Source: JASHVB01 sp035508435 (GTDB lineage Bacteria; Pseudomonadota; Alphaproteobacteria; Acetobacterales; Acetobacteraceae). Taken from it: a DNA stretch of 64,000 nt. Positions 1 to 8,082 of this stretch are shown one piece after another. The notes below the pieces were generated by a model. It worked only from the letters and a program-made list of their open reading frames with translations. It was not told where the DNA came from and ran no database searches. The first letter of the stretch is position 1. Every line of letters starts with the position of its first letter. The position numbers and the translations under genes were made by a program. The stretch is taken from the NCBI GenBank assembly GCA_035508435.1, contig DATJNA010000256.1:5909-69908 (forward strand). Reading direction: 5' to 3'.

Positions 1-694
1 CCAGCCGGTATCGCAGCTCATCGCGGAGAAGCTGCCGGTGACGCTGCAACTCAGCGCCATGGCCTTCGTGATCGCGGTGCTGATCGGCGTGCCGACCGGC
101 GTGATCGCGGCGGTACAGCGGAACCGGTTCTGGGACTACATCGCGAATGCGGTGGGGCTGGCGGGGCTGTCGATCCCGACCTTCTGGCTGGGGATCATGC
201 TGATCCTGTTGGTTTCGGTCGATCTGGGGTGGCTGCCGCCCTCGGGCTACGTGCCGCTGATGCAGGACTGGCGGGCGTCGCTCGCCACCACGATCATGCC
301 GGCCTTCGTGCTGGGCAATGCGATCGCGGCAATTCTGATGCGACACACCCGCAGCGCGATGCTGACCGCGCTGGACCAGGATTTCGTGCGCACCGCGCGC
401 GCCAAGGGCCTGCGCGAGTGGATCGTGATCGTGCGCCACGCACTGCGCAACGCGCTGATCCCGGTGGTGACACTGGGCGCGCTGGAACTGGGCACGCTGC
501 TATCGGGCGCGGTGCTGACGGAGCAAGTGTTCTCGATCCCAGGCTTCGGCAAGCTGATCGTGGATGCGGTGTTCAACCGCGATTATCCGGTGGTGCAGGG
601 CGTCGTTCTCGTCACGGCGGGATTGTACGTGCTGTTGAATTTGGCGGCTGATATTTTGTACGTGGTGATCAATCCCCGGCTGCGAGGGGCGTGA
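1..694 (+). CDS. Dipeptide/oligopeptide ABC transporter permease, DppB/OppB type (5' truncated)
   Basis: This is the inner-membrane permease subunit of a peptide, nickel or glutathione class ABC importer. The reading frame is open from base 2, with PVSQLIAEKLPVTL in the usual DppB position, so the true start lies before the window. Several hydrophobic segments are visible. The cytoplasmic EAA-type loop (RTARAKGLREW...RNALIP) lies near nt 388-460, followed by the family's GxLxxGAVLTEQVFSIPGFGKL stretch and a conserved end (YVVINPRLRG). The partner permease starts at 1623 on the same strand. The ATPase and binding-protein genes are not in the window, so the substrate is unknown. Only the missing N-terminus limits confidence. 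Confidence 0.93.
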   Translation, partial: QPVSQLIAEKLPVTLQLSAMAFVIAVLIGVPTGVIAAVQRNRFWDYIANAVGLAGLSIPTFWLGIMLILLVSVDLGWLPPSGYVPLMQDWRASLATTIMPAFVLGNAIAAILMRHTRSAMLTALDQDFVRTARAKGLREWIVIVRHALRNALIPVVTLGALELGTLLSGAVLTEQVFSIPGFGKLIVDAVFNRDYPVVQGVVLVTAGLYVLLNLAADILYVVINPRLRGA

Positions 695-720
695 TGGCGG
701 TCGGGTGCTCGCCATTCGCC

Positions 721-1569
721 TCAACCGAACCGTTCCTCCGCCCGATCCGCATCGTGACGCTGCATCGCGCTGATCACGGGATCGAGCTCGTCTTCCGTCA
801 CGCCCAGATCGAATGCGTCGTGCAGCACCTGCCGATAGTCCTCGCGCGATCGCATCACGCGGCGCTCGACCGGCTCGTTCAGCGAACGTCTGGTATAGTG
901 GCGATTGAACAAGGTCCGGCGCTCGCCAGGCAATGGCCGGGTCACCAGCAAGTTGCCGACGAACAAGCTTTGCGGGTGCGTGGCGTTGAACCAGTTGGCG
1001 ACGTGGTAATCGATGGGGAAATGCGGTTCGGTCGTGAAGCGATAGACATCCTCCCAGCCGTTGGCAATCGCGGCTTGCAGCGTGATGTCGCGATCAGTTG
1101 CCATGAACCGATAGGTCTCGTTCGGGCTCGGCTGTGGCGTATCCATCCGCAGCGCGAGCGGGGCGGTTGGGGTCAGTCCGCCGAAGCCCACATCGGCGAT
1201 ATACGGGCCCTCCGGCAACGTGACCAGCAGCACCATGTGGGTGCGCGACGATACCCTGCCGGGGGGAACTCCGCGGCACACGCGGGCCATCAGCCCGTCC
1301 ACCGTGAACCCCACGGCAAGCAGCACCTCCAGCAACAACGTATTTTGCTCGTAACAATACCCGCCGCGGCGCCGGCCGATCATCTTGGCCTGAAGCGCGT
1401 GCCACTCGAGCGCGGGCATACGGTTCGCCAGCGGGTCGATATTCTCGAACGCGATGGACGCGGTGTGGCTCGCGATCAGAGCCGACAGCACGGCCAGCGT
1501 CGGCCCGGTCGGCCCATGATAGCCGATGCGTATGAAATAGGCGCCAAGATCGATGCCCGTGTCGCTCAT
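721..1569 (-). CDS. nat: Arylamine N-acetyltransferase
   Basis: A cytosolic enzyme that moves an acetyl group from acetyl-CoA to arylamines, hydrazines or similar amines. The Cys-His-Asp triad is visible in family context: Cys72 in RRGGYCYEQN, His111 in RTHMVLL and Asp126 in ADVGFGG (numbered from the chosen Met). This is close to the spacing in known NATs, and the length of 282 residues is normal. I use the ATG at 1569 (MSDTGIDLGAYFIRIGY) because the family begins at this helix; an upstream in-frame ATG at 1605 would add 12 residues with no family match. The gene lies in the opposite orientation between two permease genes that are normally adjacent, which suggests insertion into a transporter operon. 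Confidence 0.93.
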   Translation of the reverse strand: MSDTGIDLGAYFIRIGYHGPTGPTLAVLSALIASHTASIAFENIDPLANRMPALEWHALQAKMIGRRRGGYCYEQNTLLLEVLLAVGFTVDGLMARVCRGVPPGRVSSRTHMVLLVTLPEGPYIADVGFGGLTPTAPLALRMDTPQPSPNETYRFMATDRDITLQAAIANGWEDVYRFTTEPHFPIDYHVANWFNATHPQSLFVGNLLVTRPLPGERRTLFNRHYTRRSLNEPVERRVMRSREDYRQVLHDAFDLGVTEDELDPVISAMQRHDADRAEERFG

Positions 1570-1622
1570 GCTCCGGCTTGCATCCTGGTTGCGGTGCCCG
1601 ATCATTCTAACGGCCGCTCCGC

Positions 1623-2501
1623 ATGAGCACCAGCATCGCCGCGCCGGTGCGCGTGATCCAGCCGCAAAGTCCGGCGCAGCTTGCCGTGCGCCGGTTCCTC
1701 GCGCGCCCGGCCGCGGTAGCCGGCCTCGCCGTCATCATCTTGTTCATCGGCGTCGCCGTGTTCGCGCCGTTGCTGTCGCCGTACGATCCGATCGCCACAT
1801 CGTGGACCGCGATCCGCAAGGCACCCTCGGCGCTGCACTGGATGGGCACGGACGAGAACGGCCGCGACGTGCTCGCCCGCGTCATCTTTGGCGCCCGCGC
1901 CAGCTTGCTCGCCGGCGTCGTTTCGGTGCTGATCGCCGCCGGCATTGGCGTGCCCGCCGGATTGCTCGCTGGCTTCGCCGGCGGCTGGACCGACGCGCTG
2001 CTGTCGCGCGTGGTCGATGCCATGCTCGCCTGCCCGTTCCTGATCCTGGCAATCGCCCTGGCCGCGTTCCTTGGCCCCGATCTGACCAATGCCATGATCG
2101 CGATCGGCGTCTCCACCGCGCCGCGCTTCATGCGCGTGGCACGCGCCGCGACCCTGGACGCCGCCAGCAATGACTACGTGGAGGCCGCGCGAGCGGTGGG
2201 CAATCCAGCCTGGCGCGTCGCCGTGCGGCACGTGCTGCCGAACATCGTGCCGCCGATCCTGGTGCAGGGCACGCTGTCGATCGCGCAGGCCATCATCGCG
2301 GAGGCGTCGCTGTCATTCCTGGGATTGGGCCAACAGCCGCCCGATCCGTCCTGGGGCTCGATGCTGAATTCGGCGCAGCGGTTCCTCGAGCAAGCCCCCT
2401 GGCTCGCGGTATTTCCCGGGCTGGCGATTTTTCTCTGCGTGCTGTCGTTCAATCTGGTGGGGGACGGGCTGCGCGACGCGCTGGATCCACGGCGGCAGTA
2501 G
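1623..2501 (+). CDS. Dipeptide/oligopeptide ABC transporter permease, DppC/OppC type
   Basis: This is the second permease of the peptide-class importer whose first permease ends at 694. The 292-residue protein has the usual DppC order. A short cytoplasmic tail is followed by a first membrane helix (about residues 30-52). Next comes a periplasmic segment with the family motif SALHWMGTDENGRDVLARVI. The EAA loop (EAARAVGNPAWRVAVRHVLPN) and a conserved C-terminus (LNLVGDGLRDALDPR variant) complete it. The start at 1623 directly follows the promoter side of the divergent nat gene. A dispersed palindromic repeat begins 50 bp after the stop. The substrate cannot be told from the permeases alone. Confidence 0.94.
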   Translation: MSTSIAAPVRVIQPQSPAQLAVRRFLARPAAVAGLAVIILFIGVAVFAPLLSPYDPIATSWTAIRKAPSALHWMGTDENGRDVLARVIFGARASLLAGVVSVLIAAGIGVPAGLLAGFAGGWTDALLSRVVDAMLACPFLILAIALAAFLGPDLTNAMIAIGVSTAPRFMRVARAATLDAASNDYVEAARAVGNPAWRVAVRHVLPNIVPPILVQGTLSIAQAIIAEASLSFLGLGQQPPDPSWGSMLNSAQRFLEQAPWLAVFPGLAIFLCVLSFNLVGDGLRDALDPRRQ

Positions 2502-2554
2502 TACGACCCTGGGCTCGTACGCACTATCTCCGAAGCGCGCACCAGGCGCAGCGT

Positions 2555-2668
2555 GTCATTGCGAGCGAAGCGACGCGAACTCGATGGATCAAACCCATGC
2601 CGCTCGACCCAAATTGCTTCGCTTCCGCCGCAATGACACCGAAGATTGCTTCGCTTCGCTCGCACTGA
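2555..2668. repeat. Dispersed CATTGCGAG-type palindromic repeat, copy A
   Basis: The element starts GTCATTGCGAGCGAAGCG and ends CGCCGCAATGAC at 2637, followed by a partial second copy to 2668 (GATTGCTTCGCTTCGCTCGC). The ends are inverted repeats, so the whole unit can fold. Related copies occur at 9805, 18195, 30286, 33415, 52497 and 59954. It lies between the dppC-like gene and the convergent small lipoprotein gene. Confidence 0.85.
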
Positions 2669-2707
2669 GACCGGCGGGCGCCAGCACCAGGCGTCAGACT
2701 CGGCACG

Positions 2708-2863
2708 CTAGCAGGGTGGCACCGCACCGTCCGGGCAGGTCACCACCGAACCCTGCGGCACGACGACCGTGGTGTGCGTGGGCTGCGGCTGCGTTGCGTC
2801 GGTGTAGCTGAAGCACCCGCCGAGAGCGAGCGGCACAAGTAGCGCAATCAGGATGCGGATCAT
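2708..2863 (-). CDS. Small predicted lipoprotein (51 aa)
   Basis: A short exported protein. The N-terminus MIRILIALLVPLALGGC is a lipoprotein signal peptide with the lipidated cysteine at position 17. The mature part is about 35 residues with a Thr/Val-rich stretch (TTVVVPQGS) and two closing cysteines (VVTCPDGAVPPC). Proteins of this shape are common in alphaproteobacteria and have no known function. I start at the ATG at 2863, where the signal peptide begins; a purine-rich GGGAAG lies about 10 nt upstream. The longer open frame upstream (to 3145) would bury the signal peptide and is not used. Confidence 0.7.
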   Translation of the reverse strand: MIRILIALLVPLALGGCFSYTDATQPQPTHTTVVVPQGSVVTCPDGAVPPC

Positions 2864-2978
2864 GGCAAGGCTTCCCTTTATGTCAGGACCGCACACAAAT
2901 AGCCTGGCCTTGCCGTTTCGCCTGCTCAACGCAACGTGCAGCACGCAGCCGTTATCATTGCAGCGACTGCGTCTGTTA

Positions 2979-3329
2979 TCATTGCTGCGCCGGGTCGGCT
3001 CCGCCGCGCAGCAGATCCCCCGGTTCGCCGCGCAGCACGTCCTTGGGAGCGGAAGGCTCGCCGCAATCGGTCCGCGGCGCCTGCATCGGCACCTGCACCC
3101 AGGCCTGTCCGGTGGTTCCGCTCGGCACGCCGGGGCGTCCGGCAAGATCGATCGACAGCGGGATCGACGGCCCCTGCGCGGGCACTGTGGGGCAATCGGC
3201 CGGCTGGGCCAATGCGCCGCCCGACGCCGCGACGCCCAACCCCGCGGCCGTGACGCCCAACCCCGCGGCCGCGACGCCCAACCCCGCGACCGCTACGCCC
3301 AGCCCCGCCGCCCGCACCAGCACCCGCAT
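2979..3329 (-). CDS. Hypothetical exported protein with heptapeptide-repeat signal region
   Basis: A 116-residue protein not assigned to a family. The N-terminus MRVLVRAAGLGV runs into four tandem 7-residue units of the form AGLGVxA, then a typical cleavage region (SGGALAQP). The whole hydrophobic core of the signal peptide is thus built from a tandem repeat. The mature part is Pro/Gly-rich with three or four acidic/amide patches, two cysteines (DCPT, TDCGE) and no recognisable domain. It faces the same way as hpnN, 25 bp after hpnN's stop. It could be an expanded remnant rather than a working gene; codon use is compatible with coding. Confidence 0.5.
   Translation of the reverse strand: MRVLVRAAGLGVAVAGLGVAAAGLGVTAAGLGVAASGGALAQPADCPTVPAQGPSIPLSIDLAGRPGVPSGTTGQAWVQVPMQAPRTDCGEPSAPKDVLRGEPGDLLRGGADPAQQ
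3231..3314. repeat. 21-bp tandem repeat, four copies
   Basis: The unit gacgcccaaccccgcggccg plus one base starts at 3231, 3252, 3273 and 3294 with few differences. Because 21 bp is seven codons, it expands the minus-strand protein in frame as AGLGVxA repeats. Confidence 0.9.
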
Positions 3330-3354
3330 GGCGCGGCAGTTCAGCAGAGATCGG

Positions 3355-5952
3355 TTAACGTTTGGTTTGCGCCGGCGTCAGGCTGGCAAGCAACGCGGGG
3401 ATGAACACCAGGCTCGCCAGCAGCGTGCAGGCCAGGCTGATCAGCAGCAGATCACCCATGCTCGCGGTGCCGGGATGCGCCGACAGCGCCAGCGACCCGA
3501 ACGCGGTCCCGGTCGTCAGCGCCGAGAACACGATCGCCCGCGCGGTCGCGGAGCCGAGCAATCTGCGACGCCCCTCGCGCCAGTTCATCACGAAATAGAT
3601 ATTGAACGCGACGCCGACGCCCAGCAGCAGCGGCAGCGCGATGATGTTGGCGAAGTTCAGCGGCAGCGGCAGCAGCACCGCCACCATCAGCGTGAGCAAG
3701 GCCGACAGGATCAGCGGCGCCAGCACCAGCAGCACATCGCGCACCCGCCGCAGCGCGATTGCCAGGATCACGGTGATCGCCAGCACGGCATAGATTGCGG
3801 CGTCGCGGAAGGCATCGACGATCGTCCTGCTGGTCGCCTCGATGGTGACCGCGGCGCCGCCGGCGTCCGGCGCAATCCGCGTCACCGCGTCGACGAACCG
3901 CCGCAGGCCGCGGCTGCCCTTGCCCAGGTCCTTCGGCATCACCTGGATCCGCGCCGCGCCGTTCGGCAACAGCCAGTCGCGCGACACATCGGGCGGAATC
4001 GAGGCCAGCGTCACCGGCTCCGCGTTCAGCGCCGTGCGCAGCCGGTCCAGCTCTTCCGGCAGAAAGCGGGTCAGCGCCGCGTTGGTAACCATCACTACCG
4101 GGTCGGAGGCCGTTTCCAAGTGCTTCAGGTCACTGGCGATGTCGGCGAGTGGATGATTGGGCGGCAGTTTCGGCAGGGCGGGATCGATCTGCGCCAGCGC
4201 GGTCTTGGCGGCAAGGCGCACCTGGTCCGGTGTGATCGGCGCCGGCGGCGTCACCGGCGGCGCCATCGTGGGCGCCAGGATCGAGTTCGCATCGGCGATG
4301 ATCGCCAGCTTCTGCTGCTGGTCGTCCGGCACGAAGCCGTTGATGTCGATCACCTTGTCCACGGTCGGCAACGGCTTGAGCTGCGCCGCAAGCGCGTCCG
4401 CCGCCGGCGCGTTCGGCGCCAGGATGTCGATGCTGTAGGGGTTGGTCACCGGATTGTTCAGCAGATCGCGCAGCGTCTCCATCGCCTCGGTGTGCGGGTT
4501 CTTGGTGTCGAGCGGATCGGAATCGAACTCCAGCCGCGGCGCGAGTACGGCGGCGCCCACAGCCAGCACGATCGCGACCGCCAGGATGGGGCGATGCCAG
4601 CGCATCACCAGCGGATCCAGCGGCGCCGCCCAGGCAAAGCCGACCAGGCGTGCCTCGCCCGGCGGGTGGCACAGCGTGATCGCGGCGGGCAGGAAGGTCA
4701 TCGTGCAGGCGAAGGCGATCAGCATGCCGAAGCCCGCGATCAGCCCCAGCTCGGCAACACCCTGAAAACTGGTGGGCACGAAGGCGAGAAACCCGGCCGC
4801 CGTGGCGCACGCCGCCACCAGGATCTGGGTGCCGACGCGGCGGGCGTTCTGCCGCATCGCCTCGGCGGCGTCGTGCGGGTTCTCGAAACGCCGCTCGCGG
4901 TAGCGCACCGAGAACTGGATGGCGAAATCCACTGCGATGCCGACGAACAATACACCGAACCCGACCGACACCAGGTTCAGCGTGCCCACCGCCAGCGTCG
5001 CGAACAGCAGCGTGAGCGACAGGCCAAACGCGAGCGTGCCGAGAATCGGCACGATCAGCCGCCAGGTCTTCGCCGCCAGGAACAACCACACCGTGATCAG
5101 GATGACGCTGCCGATCAGGCCCTCGACGGCACCCTGGGCGACCGAGGCGAATTCCTCGTCGGCCAGCGCGATCTGGCCGGTGATGCGCACGCGCGCCGAG
5201 CCATCCTTCACGAAGGGAAGCTGGGCGATGATGGCGCGCATTGCCTTGGTGGCTTCGCCGCCCGGCTCCAGGTCACCGTAATTCTGCCTCGGCTGCACCA
5301 GCACGAAACGGTAGGGGCCTTCCAGGCCCGCCAGGTCGCCGCCGAGCAAGTTCTGCCACGACAGCGGCTGCGGATGCCCGGCCAGCGCGTCGGCCAGCGC
5401 CTGGTGGAAGCCGCGCATCGGCGCGATATACGGCGTGAGGTCCGCCTCGCCGTGCGTCACCCCCATGCCAAGCAAGGCCAGCGCAGAGAACAATCCTCGG
5501 GCAGTCGGGTCGGCGACGAGCTGGCCAATGAACGGCTGCGCGTCGATGGTGCGGTTCATCAGGTCGGTCAACTGTTTCGTATCGAGAAACAGCAGCCCTT
5601 CCTTCTGCAAATAGGGCGACGCATCGGGCCGGCGCACGGTGATGAAATGCGCGTGATCCGCCGACAGCCTGGCCGCAAGCTCGGCAGCGGTGGCGTCCGC
5701 CTCCTCCGGGATCCGCGCGTTCACCACCGCCACGAGCAAGTTGTTGAACTGCGGGAAATCGTGGTCGAACTCGACGGCGTGCTGCCGCCACGGCAGCTCC
5801 TTGGAGAACATCGCGTCGGTGTCGGTGGTGACGCCGAGCCCGTGCGCCGCACCCCAGACCGAGAGGCAGGCAAGCGCGATGCACCCCAGGACAACGGCAA
5901 GGGCATTGCGGCGGCTGAAGTCAGCCAGGCCGACGAGCAAGCGGGTCAGCAT
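3355..5952 (-). CDS. hpnN: Hopanoid transporter, RND/MMPL family (HpnN-like)
   Basis: A large inner-membrane RND-type protein of the HpnN class, which moves hopanoids towards the outer membrane in hopanoid-making bacteria. The 865 residues show the two-fold MMPL layout. There is a first helix near residue 15-35, a long periplasmic loop, five to six helices with the motif SVGFGVLFVGIAVDFAIQFS, a second periplasmic loop, and a final helix bundle ending in AxLLASLTP. The start at the ATG at 5952 (MLTRLLVGLADFSRRNALAV) fits the family; the frame stays open for 93 codons upstream but that part has no membrane or family character. No other hopanoid gene is in the window. A general lipid exporter of the same superfamily is the alternative. 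Confidence 0.87.
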   Translation of the reverse strand: MLTRLLVGLADFSRRNALAVVLGCIALACLSVWGAAHGLGVTTDTDAMFSKELPWRQHAVEFDHDFPQFNNLLVAVVNARIPEEADATAAELAARLSADHAHFITVRRPDASPYLQKEGLLFLDTKQLTDLMNRTIDAQPFIGQLVADPTARGLFSALALLGMGVTHGEADLTPYIAPMRGFHQALADALAGHPQPLSWQNLLGGDLAGLEGPYRFVLVQPRQNYGDLEPGGEATKAMRAIIAQLPFVKDGSARVRITGQIALADEEFASVAQGAVEGLIGSVILITVWLFLAAKTWRLIVPILGTLAFGLSLTLLFATLAVGTLNLVSVGFGVLFVGIAVDFAIQFSVRYRERRFENPHDAAEAMRQNARRVGTQILVAACATAAGFLAFVPTSFQGVAELGLIAGFGMLIAFACTMTFLPAAITLCHPPGEARLVGFAWAAPLDPLVMRWHRPILAVAIVLAVGAAVLAPRLEFDSDPLDTKNPHTEAMETLRDLLNNPVTNPYSIDILAPNAPAADALAAQLKPLPTVDKVIDINGFVPDDQQQKLAIIADANSILAPTMAPPVTPPAPITPDQVRLAAKTALAQIDPALPKLPPNHPLADIASDLKHLETASDPVVMVTNAALTRFLPEELDRLRTALNAEPVTLASIPPDVSRDWLLPNGAARIQVMPKDLGKGSRGLRRFVDAVTRIAPDAGGAAVTIEATSRTIVDAFRDAAIYAVLAITVILAIALRRVRDVLLVLAPLILSALLTLMVAVLLPLPLNFANIIALPLLLGVGVAFNIYFVMNWREGRRRLLGSATARAIVFSALTTGTAFGSLALSAHPGTASMGDLLLISLACTLLASLVFIPALLASLTPAQTKR

Positions 5953-6108
5953 CGAGAGGTGGTTTCCGTCGGCAGGGGCGCCCCTGATAGTGCGTCCGCC
6001 GGGACGGGTCCATGCGACGGGGCGCAGCCCCGGGCGGCCGCGCAAGCGGCTTTGACGGCCGCGCCCGGCTGGGCGAACACTGCCACGCTCATGAGGGAGG
6101 CTCGTCCC

Positions 6109-7257
6109 ATGTCCAGCTCCGTTACCGACGCCAGTGCCAAGGCCGGGCCGCGCAGCCGCCCGCCGTTCCGTGCCGATCACGTGGGGAGCCTGCTGCGGCC
6201 GCGCGAGTTGGCCGAGGCCCGCGCCGCGCACAAGGCAGGCTCACTCTCCGGGGAGGCGCTGCGCGCGGTGGAGGACCGCTGCATCGAGGCCGTGATCCGC
6301 AGGCAGGAGGAGGTCGGGCTGCGCGCCGCGACCGACGGCGAGTACCGGCGGGCCTATTGGCACTACGATTTCGTCTCCGGACTGGATGGGGTGGAGATCT
6401 ACGAGCCGGAGCAAAAGATCCAGTTCAAGGGCGCGGTGCTGTTGCCGCACGCGCTGCGGGTCAACGCCCGGATCGGCTGGTCGAAGCCGGTGATGGTGGA
6501 GGATTTCCGTTTCGTTGCCGACCATGTTCGGACGGCGGTGCCGAAGATGACAATCCCCTCGCCGTCCGTGGTGCATTTCCGCGGCGGCCGGCGCGCGATC
6601 GACCCCAAGATATATCCGGACCTCGACGGCTTCTTCGCCGATCTGGGCGCGGCGTACCAGAAGGCGGTGGCGGCGTTCGGCGCGGCCGGCTGCCGCTATC
6701 TGCAGATCGACGAAGTCAACATCGCCTATCTCTGCGACCCGGAGCAAATCGAGAGTTTGAAGGCACGCGGGGAGCATGTGGAGAACCTGCTGGGAATCTA
6801 CGCGGATCTGCTGAACCAGGCGATTTCCGGCCGGCCGGAGGGGATGACGATCAGCATGCATCTCTGCCGCGGCAATTTCCGCAGCACGTGGGTCGCATCC
6901 GGCGGCTATGAGCCGGTGGCGGAGACGTTGTTCAACCGCATCCATTCCGATGCGTATTTCATGGAATATGATTCGGACCGCGCGGGCGGGTTCGAACCGC
7001 TGCGCTTCGTGCCGCGAGGGCACAAGCTGGTGGTGCTGGGGCTGGTCACCACCAAGACCGGCGAATTGGAGAGCCGCGATTCGCTGCTGCGGCGGATCGA
7101 GGCGGCGTCGAAGTATCTGCCGCTCGAGCAATTGGCCTTGTCGCCGCAATGCGGTTTCGCTTCGACCGAGGAGGGCAACTTGCTCGGCGAGGAGCAACAG
7201 TGGGCGAAGCTGCGGCTGTGTGTGGAGGTGGCGCGGGAGGTCTGGGGCGGCGTCTAG
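6109..7257 (+). CDS. Cobalamin-independent methionine synthase family protein (MetE C-terminal-like)
   Basis: A 382-residue single-domain protein matching the catalytic half of MetE, as in the YxjG/YxjH group, which transfers a methyl group to a thiol. The zinc ligands are in place: His251 and Cys253 (MHLCRGN), Glu286 (MEYDSD) and Cys348 (LSPQCGF). The N-terminus carries the family's FRADHVGSLLRP. Translation should begin at the ATG at 6109, since GGGAGG lies 8 nt upstream; the in-frame ATG at 6091 would contain that site. The N-terminal MetE domain is absent, so the methyl donor may not be the usual folate. Divergent from hpnN. No S-adenosylmethionine or cobalamin riboswitch is evident upstream. 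Confidence 0.9.
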   Translation: MSSSVTDASAKAGPRSRPPFRADHVGSLLRPRELAEARAAHKAGSLSGEALRAVEDRCIEAVIRRQEEVGLRAATDGEYRRAYWHYDFVSGLDGVEIYEPEQKIQFKGAVLLPHALRVNARIGWSKPVMVEDFRFVADHVRTAVPKMTIPSPSVVHFRGGRRAIDPKIYPDLDGFFADLGAAYQKAVAAFGAAGCRYLQIDEVNIAYLCDPEQIESLKARGEHVENLLGIYADLLNQAISGRPEGMTISMHLCRGNFRSTWVASGGYEPVAETLFNRIHSDAYFMEYDSDRAGGFEPLRFVPRGHKLVVLGLVTTKTGELESRDSLLRRIEAASKYLPLEQLALSPQCGFASTEEGNLLGEEQQWAKLRLCVEVAREVWGGV

Positions 7258-7300
7258 GCCCCTATTGGCAAACCCTTGTATGGGTCAGGAGCCCGCCTCG

Positions 7301-7390
7301 CCCGCGGCGGGCTCTCAACCCGCGGCGGGCTCTCGACCCGCGGCAGGCTCTCGACCCGCGGCGGGATCTCGACCCGCGGCGAGTTCTCAA
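7301..7390. repeat. 18-bp tandem repeat, five copies
   Basis: The unit cccgcggcgggctctcga starts at 7301, 7319, 7337, 7355 and 7373 with one to three changes each. It lies in a 260-bp gap (7258-7518) that has no convincing gene. The array starts about 45 bp after the stop of the MetE-like gene. Confidence 0.92.
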
Positions 7391-7518
7391 CTGCAACGGC
7401 GGGCTCCGGAGCTATGCAAGGCTCTCCAGCAGAGCCGGCGTCGCCGTGCTGCAAGCAGCCATGCGAAGCAATCTCGTGATGCTGCCGGCGGCCTATGCCG
7501 GCGATCCCGGAAAAGCCG

Positions 7519-8067
7519 TTATCCGACCAGCTTCCGCACGATTGCCACCGCCGCGGGCGTGGACCAGTCCGCCGAACCGGACAGCCGCGCTTGCTCCCGC
7601 CCTTGCTTGTCGATGATCACGCTGGTGGGAATGCCGTCAACGCCGAACGCCTGTTCCGCGACACCTTGTGGATCGAGCAAGACCGGCAGCCCCGTGATGC
7701 CATGGGCGCGAAAGAACGCCTCCACCGCCGCCGCGCCGCCGTGATCCGACGACAGCGGCAGCACAGCGATGTCCGCCGGAGCCAGCGTCTTCGACAATGC
7801 CGCGAGCGACGGCATCTCCGCGACACAGGGCGCGCACCACGTAGCCCACAGGTTGATCACCATGCCATGACCGCGGAACTCCGACAGGCGGTGCGTCCTG
7901 CCGCCGGCATCCACGAAGGAAATGTCGGGCGCCGGGACCGGCGGATCAACCGGCTGCAACACCGCGCCGAGCGCCTTGAGTTCCTGCGCGCGCGGTTTGC
8001 GCGGCCATCCCGCCGCCGCTAGGGTCCCGCCCGCCGCCAGCATCACTCGGCGGGTGATCAAAGCCAT
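7519..8067 (-). CDS. TlpA-like thiol-disulfide oxidoreductase, exported
   Basis: A 182-residue periplasmic thioredoxin-fold protein. The N-terminus MALITRRVMLAAGGTL has a twin-arginine-like signal, with likely cleavage after RAQ (residue 28). The active site WATWCAPC puts the redox cysteines at 78 and 81. The cis-proline loop (GIPTSVIID) follows near residue 150. TlpA-type proteins reduce periplasmic substrates such as apocytochromes or copper chaperones; no cytochrome maturation gene is nearby to narrow this down. The start at 8067 is supported by AAGGAGGT 5 nt upstream. The argH gene is divergent and starts only 15 bp away, so the two promoters must overlap or lie inside the opposite gene. 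Confidence 0.9.
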   Translation of the reverse strand: MALITRRVMLAAGGTLAAAGWPRKPRAQELKALGAVLQPVDPPVPAPDISFVDAGGRTHRLSEFRGHGMVINLWATWCAPCVAEMPSLAALSKTLAPADIAVLPLSSDHGGAAAVEAFFRAHGITGLPVLLDPQGVAEQAFGVDGIPTSVIIDKQGREQARLSGSADWSTPAAVAIVRKLVG

Positions 8068-8082
8068 GATGGACCTCCTTCG

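Noticed and set aside
3043..6108. Open frame of over 1000 codons on the plus strand, antisense to hpnN
   Set aside because: Its composition is Arg/Gln/His-rich with no family feature; it is the GC-driven shadow of hpnN. Only the part from 6109 (MetE-like) is real.
5953..6108. Possible riboswitch before the MetE-like gene
   Set aside because: Only 156 bp of GC-rich sequence with no recognisable SAM, SAH or cobalamin aptamer core.
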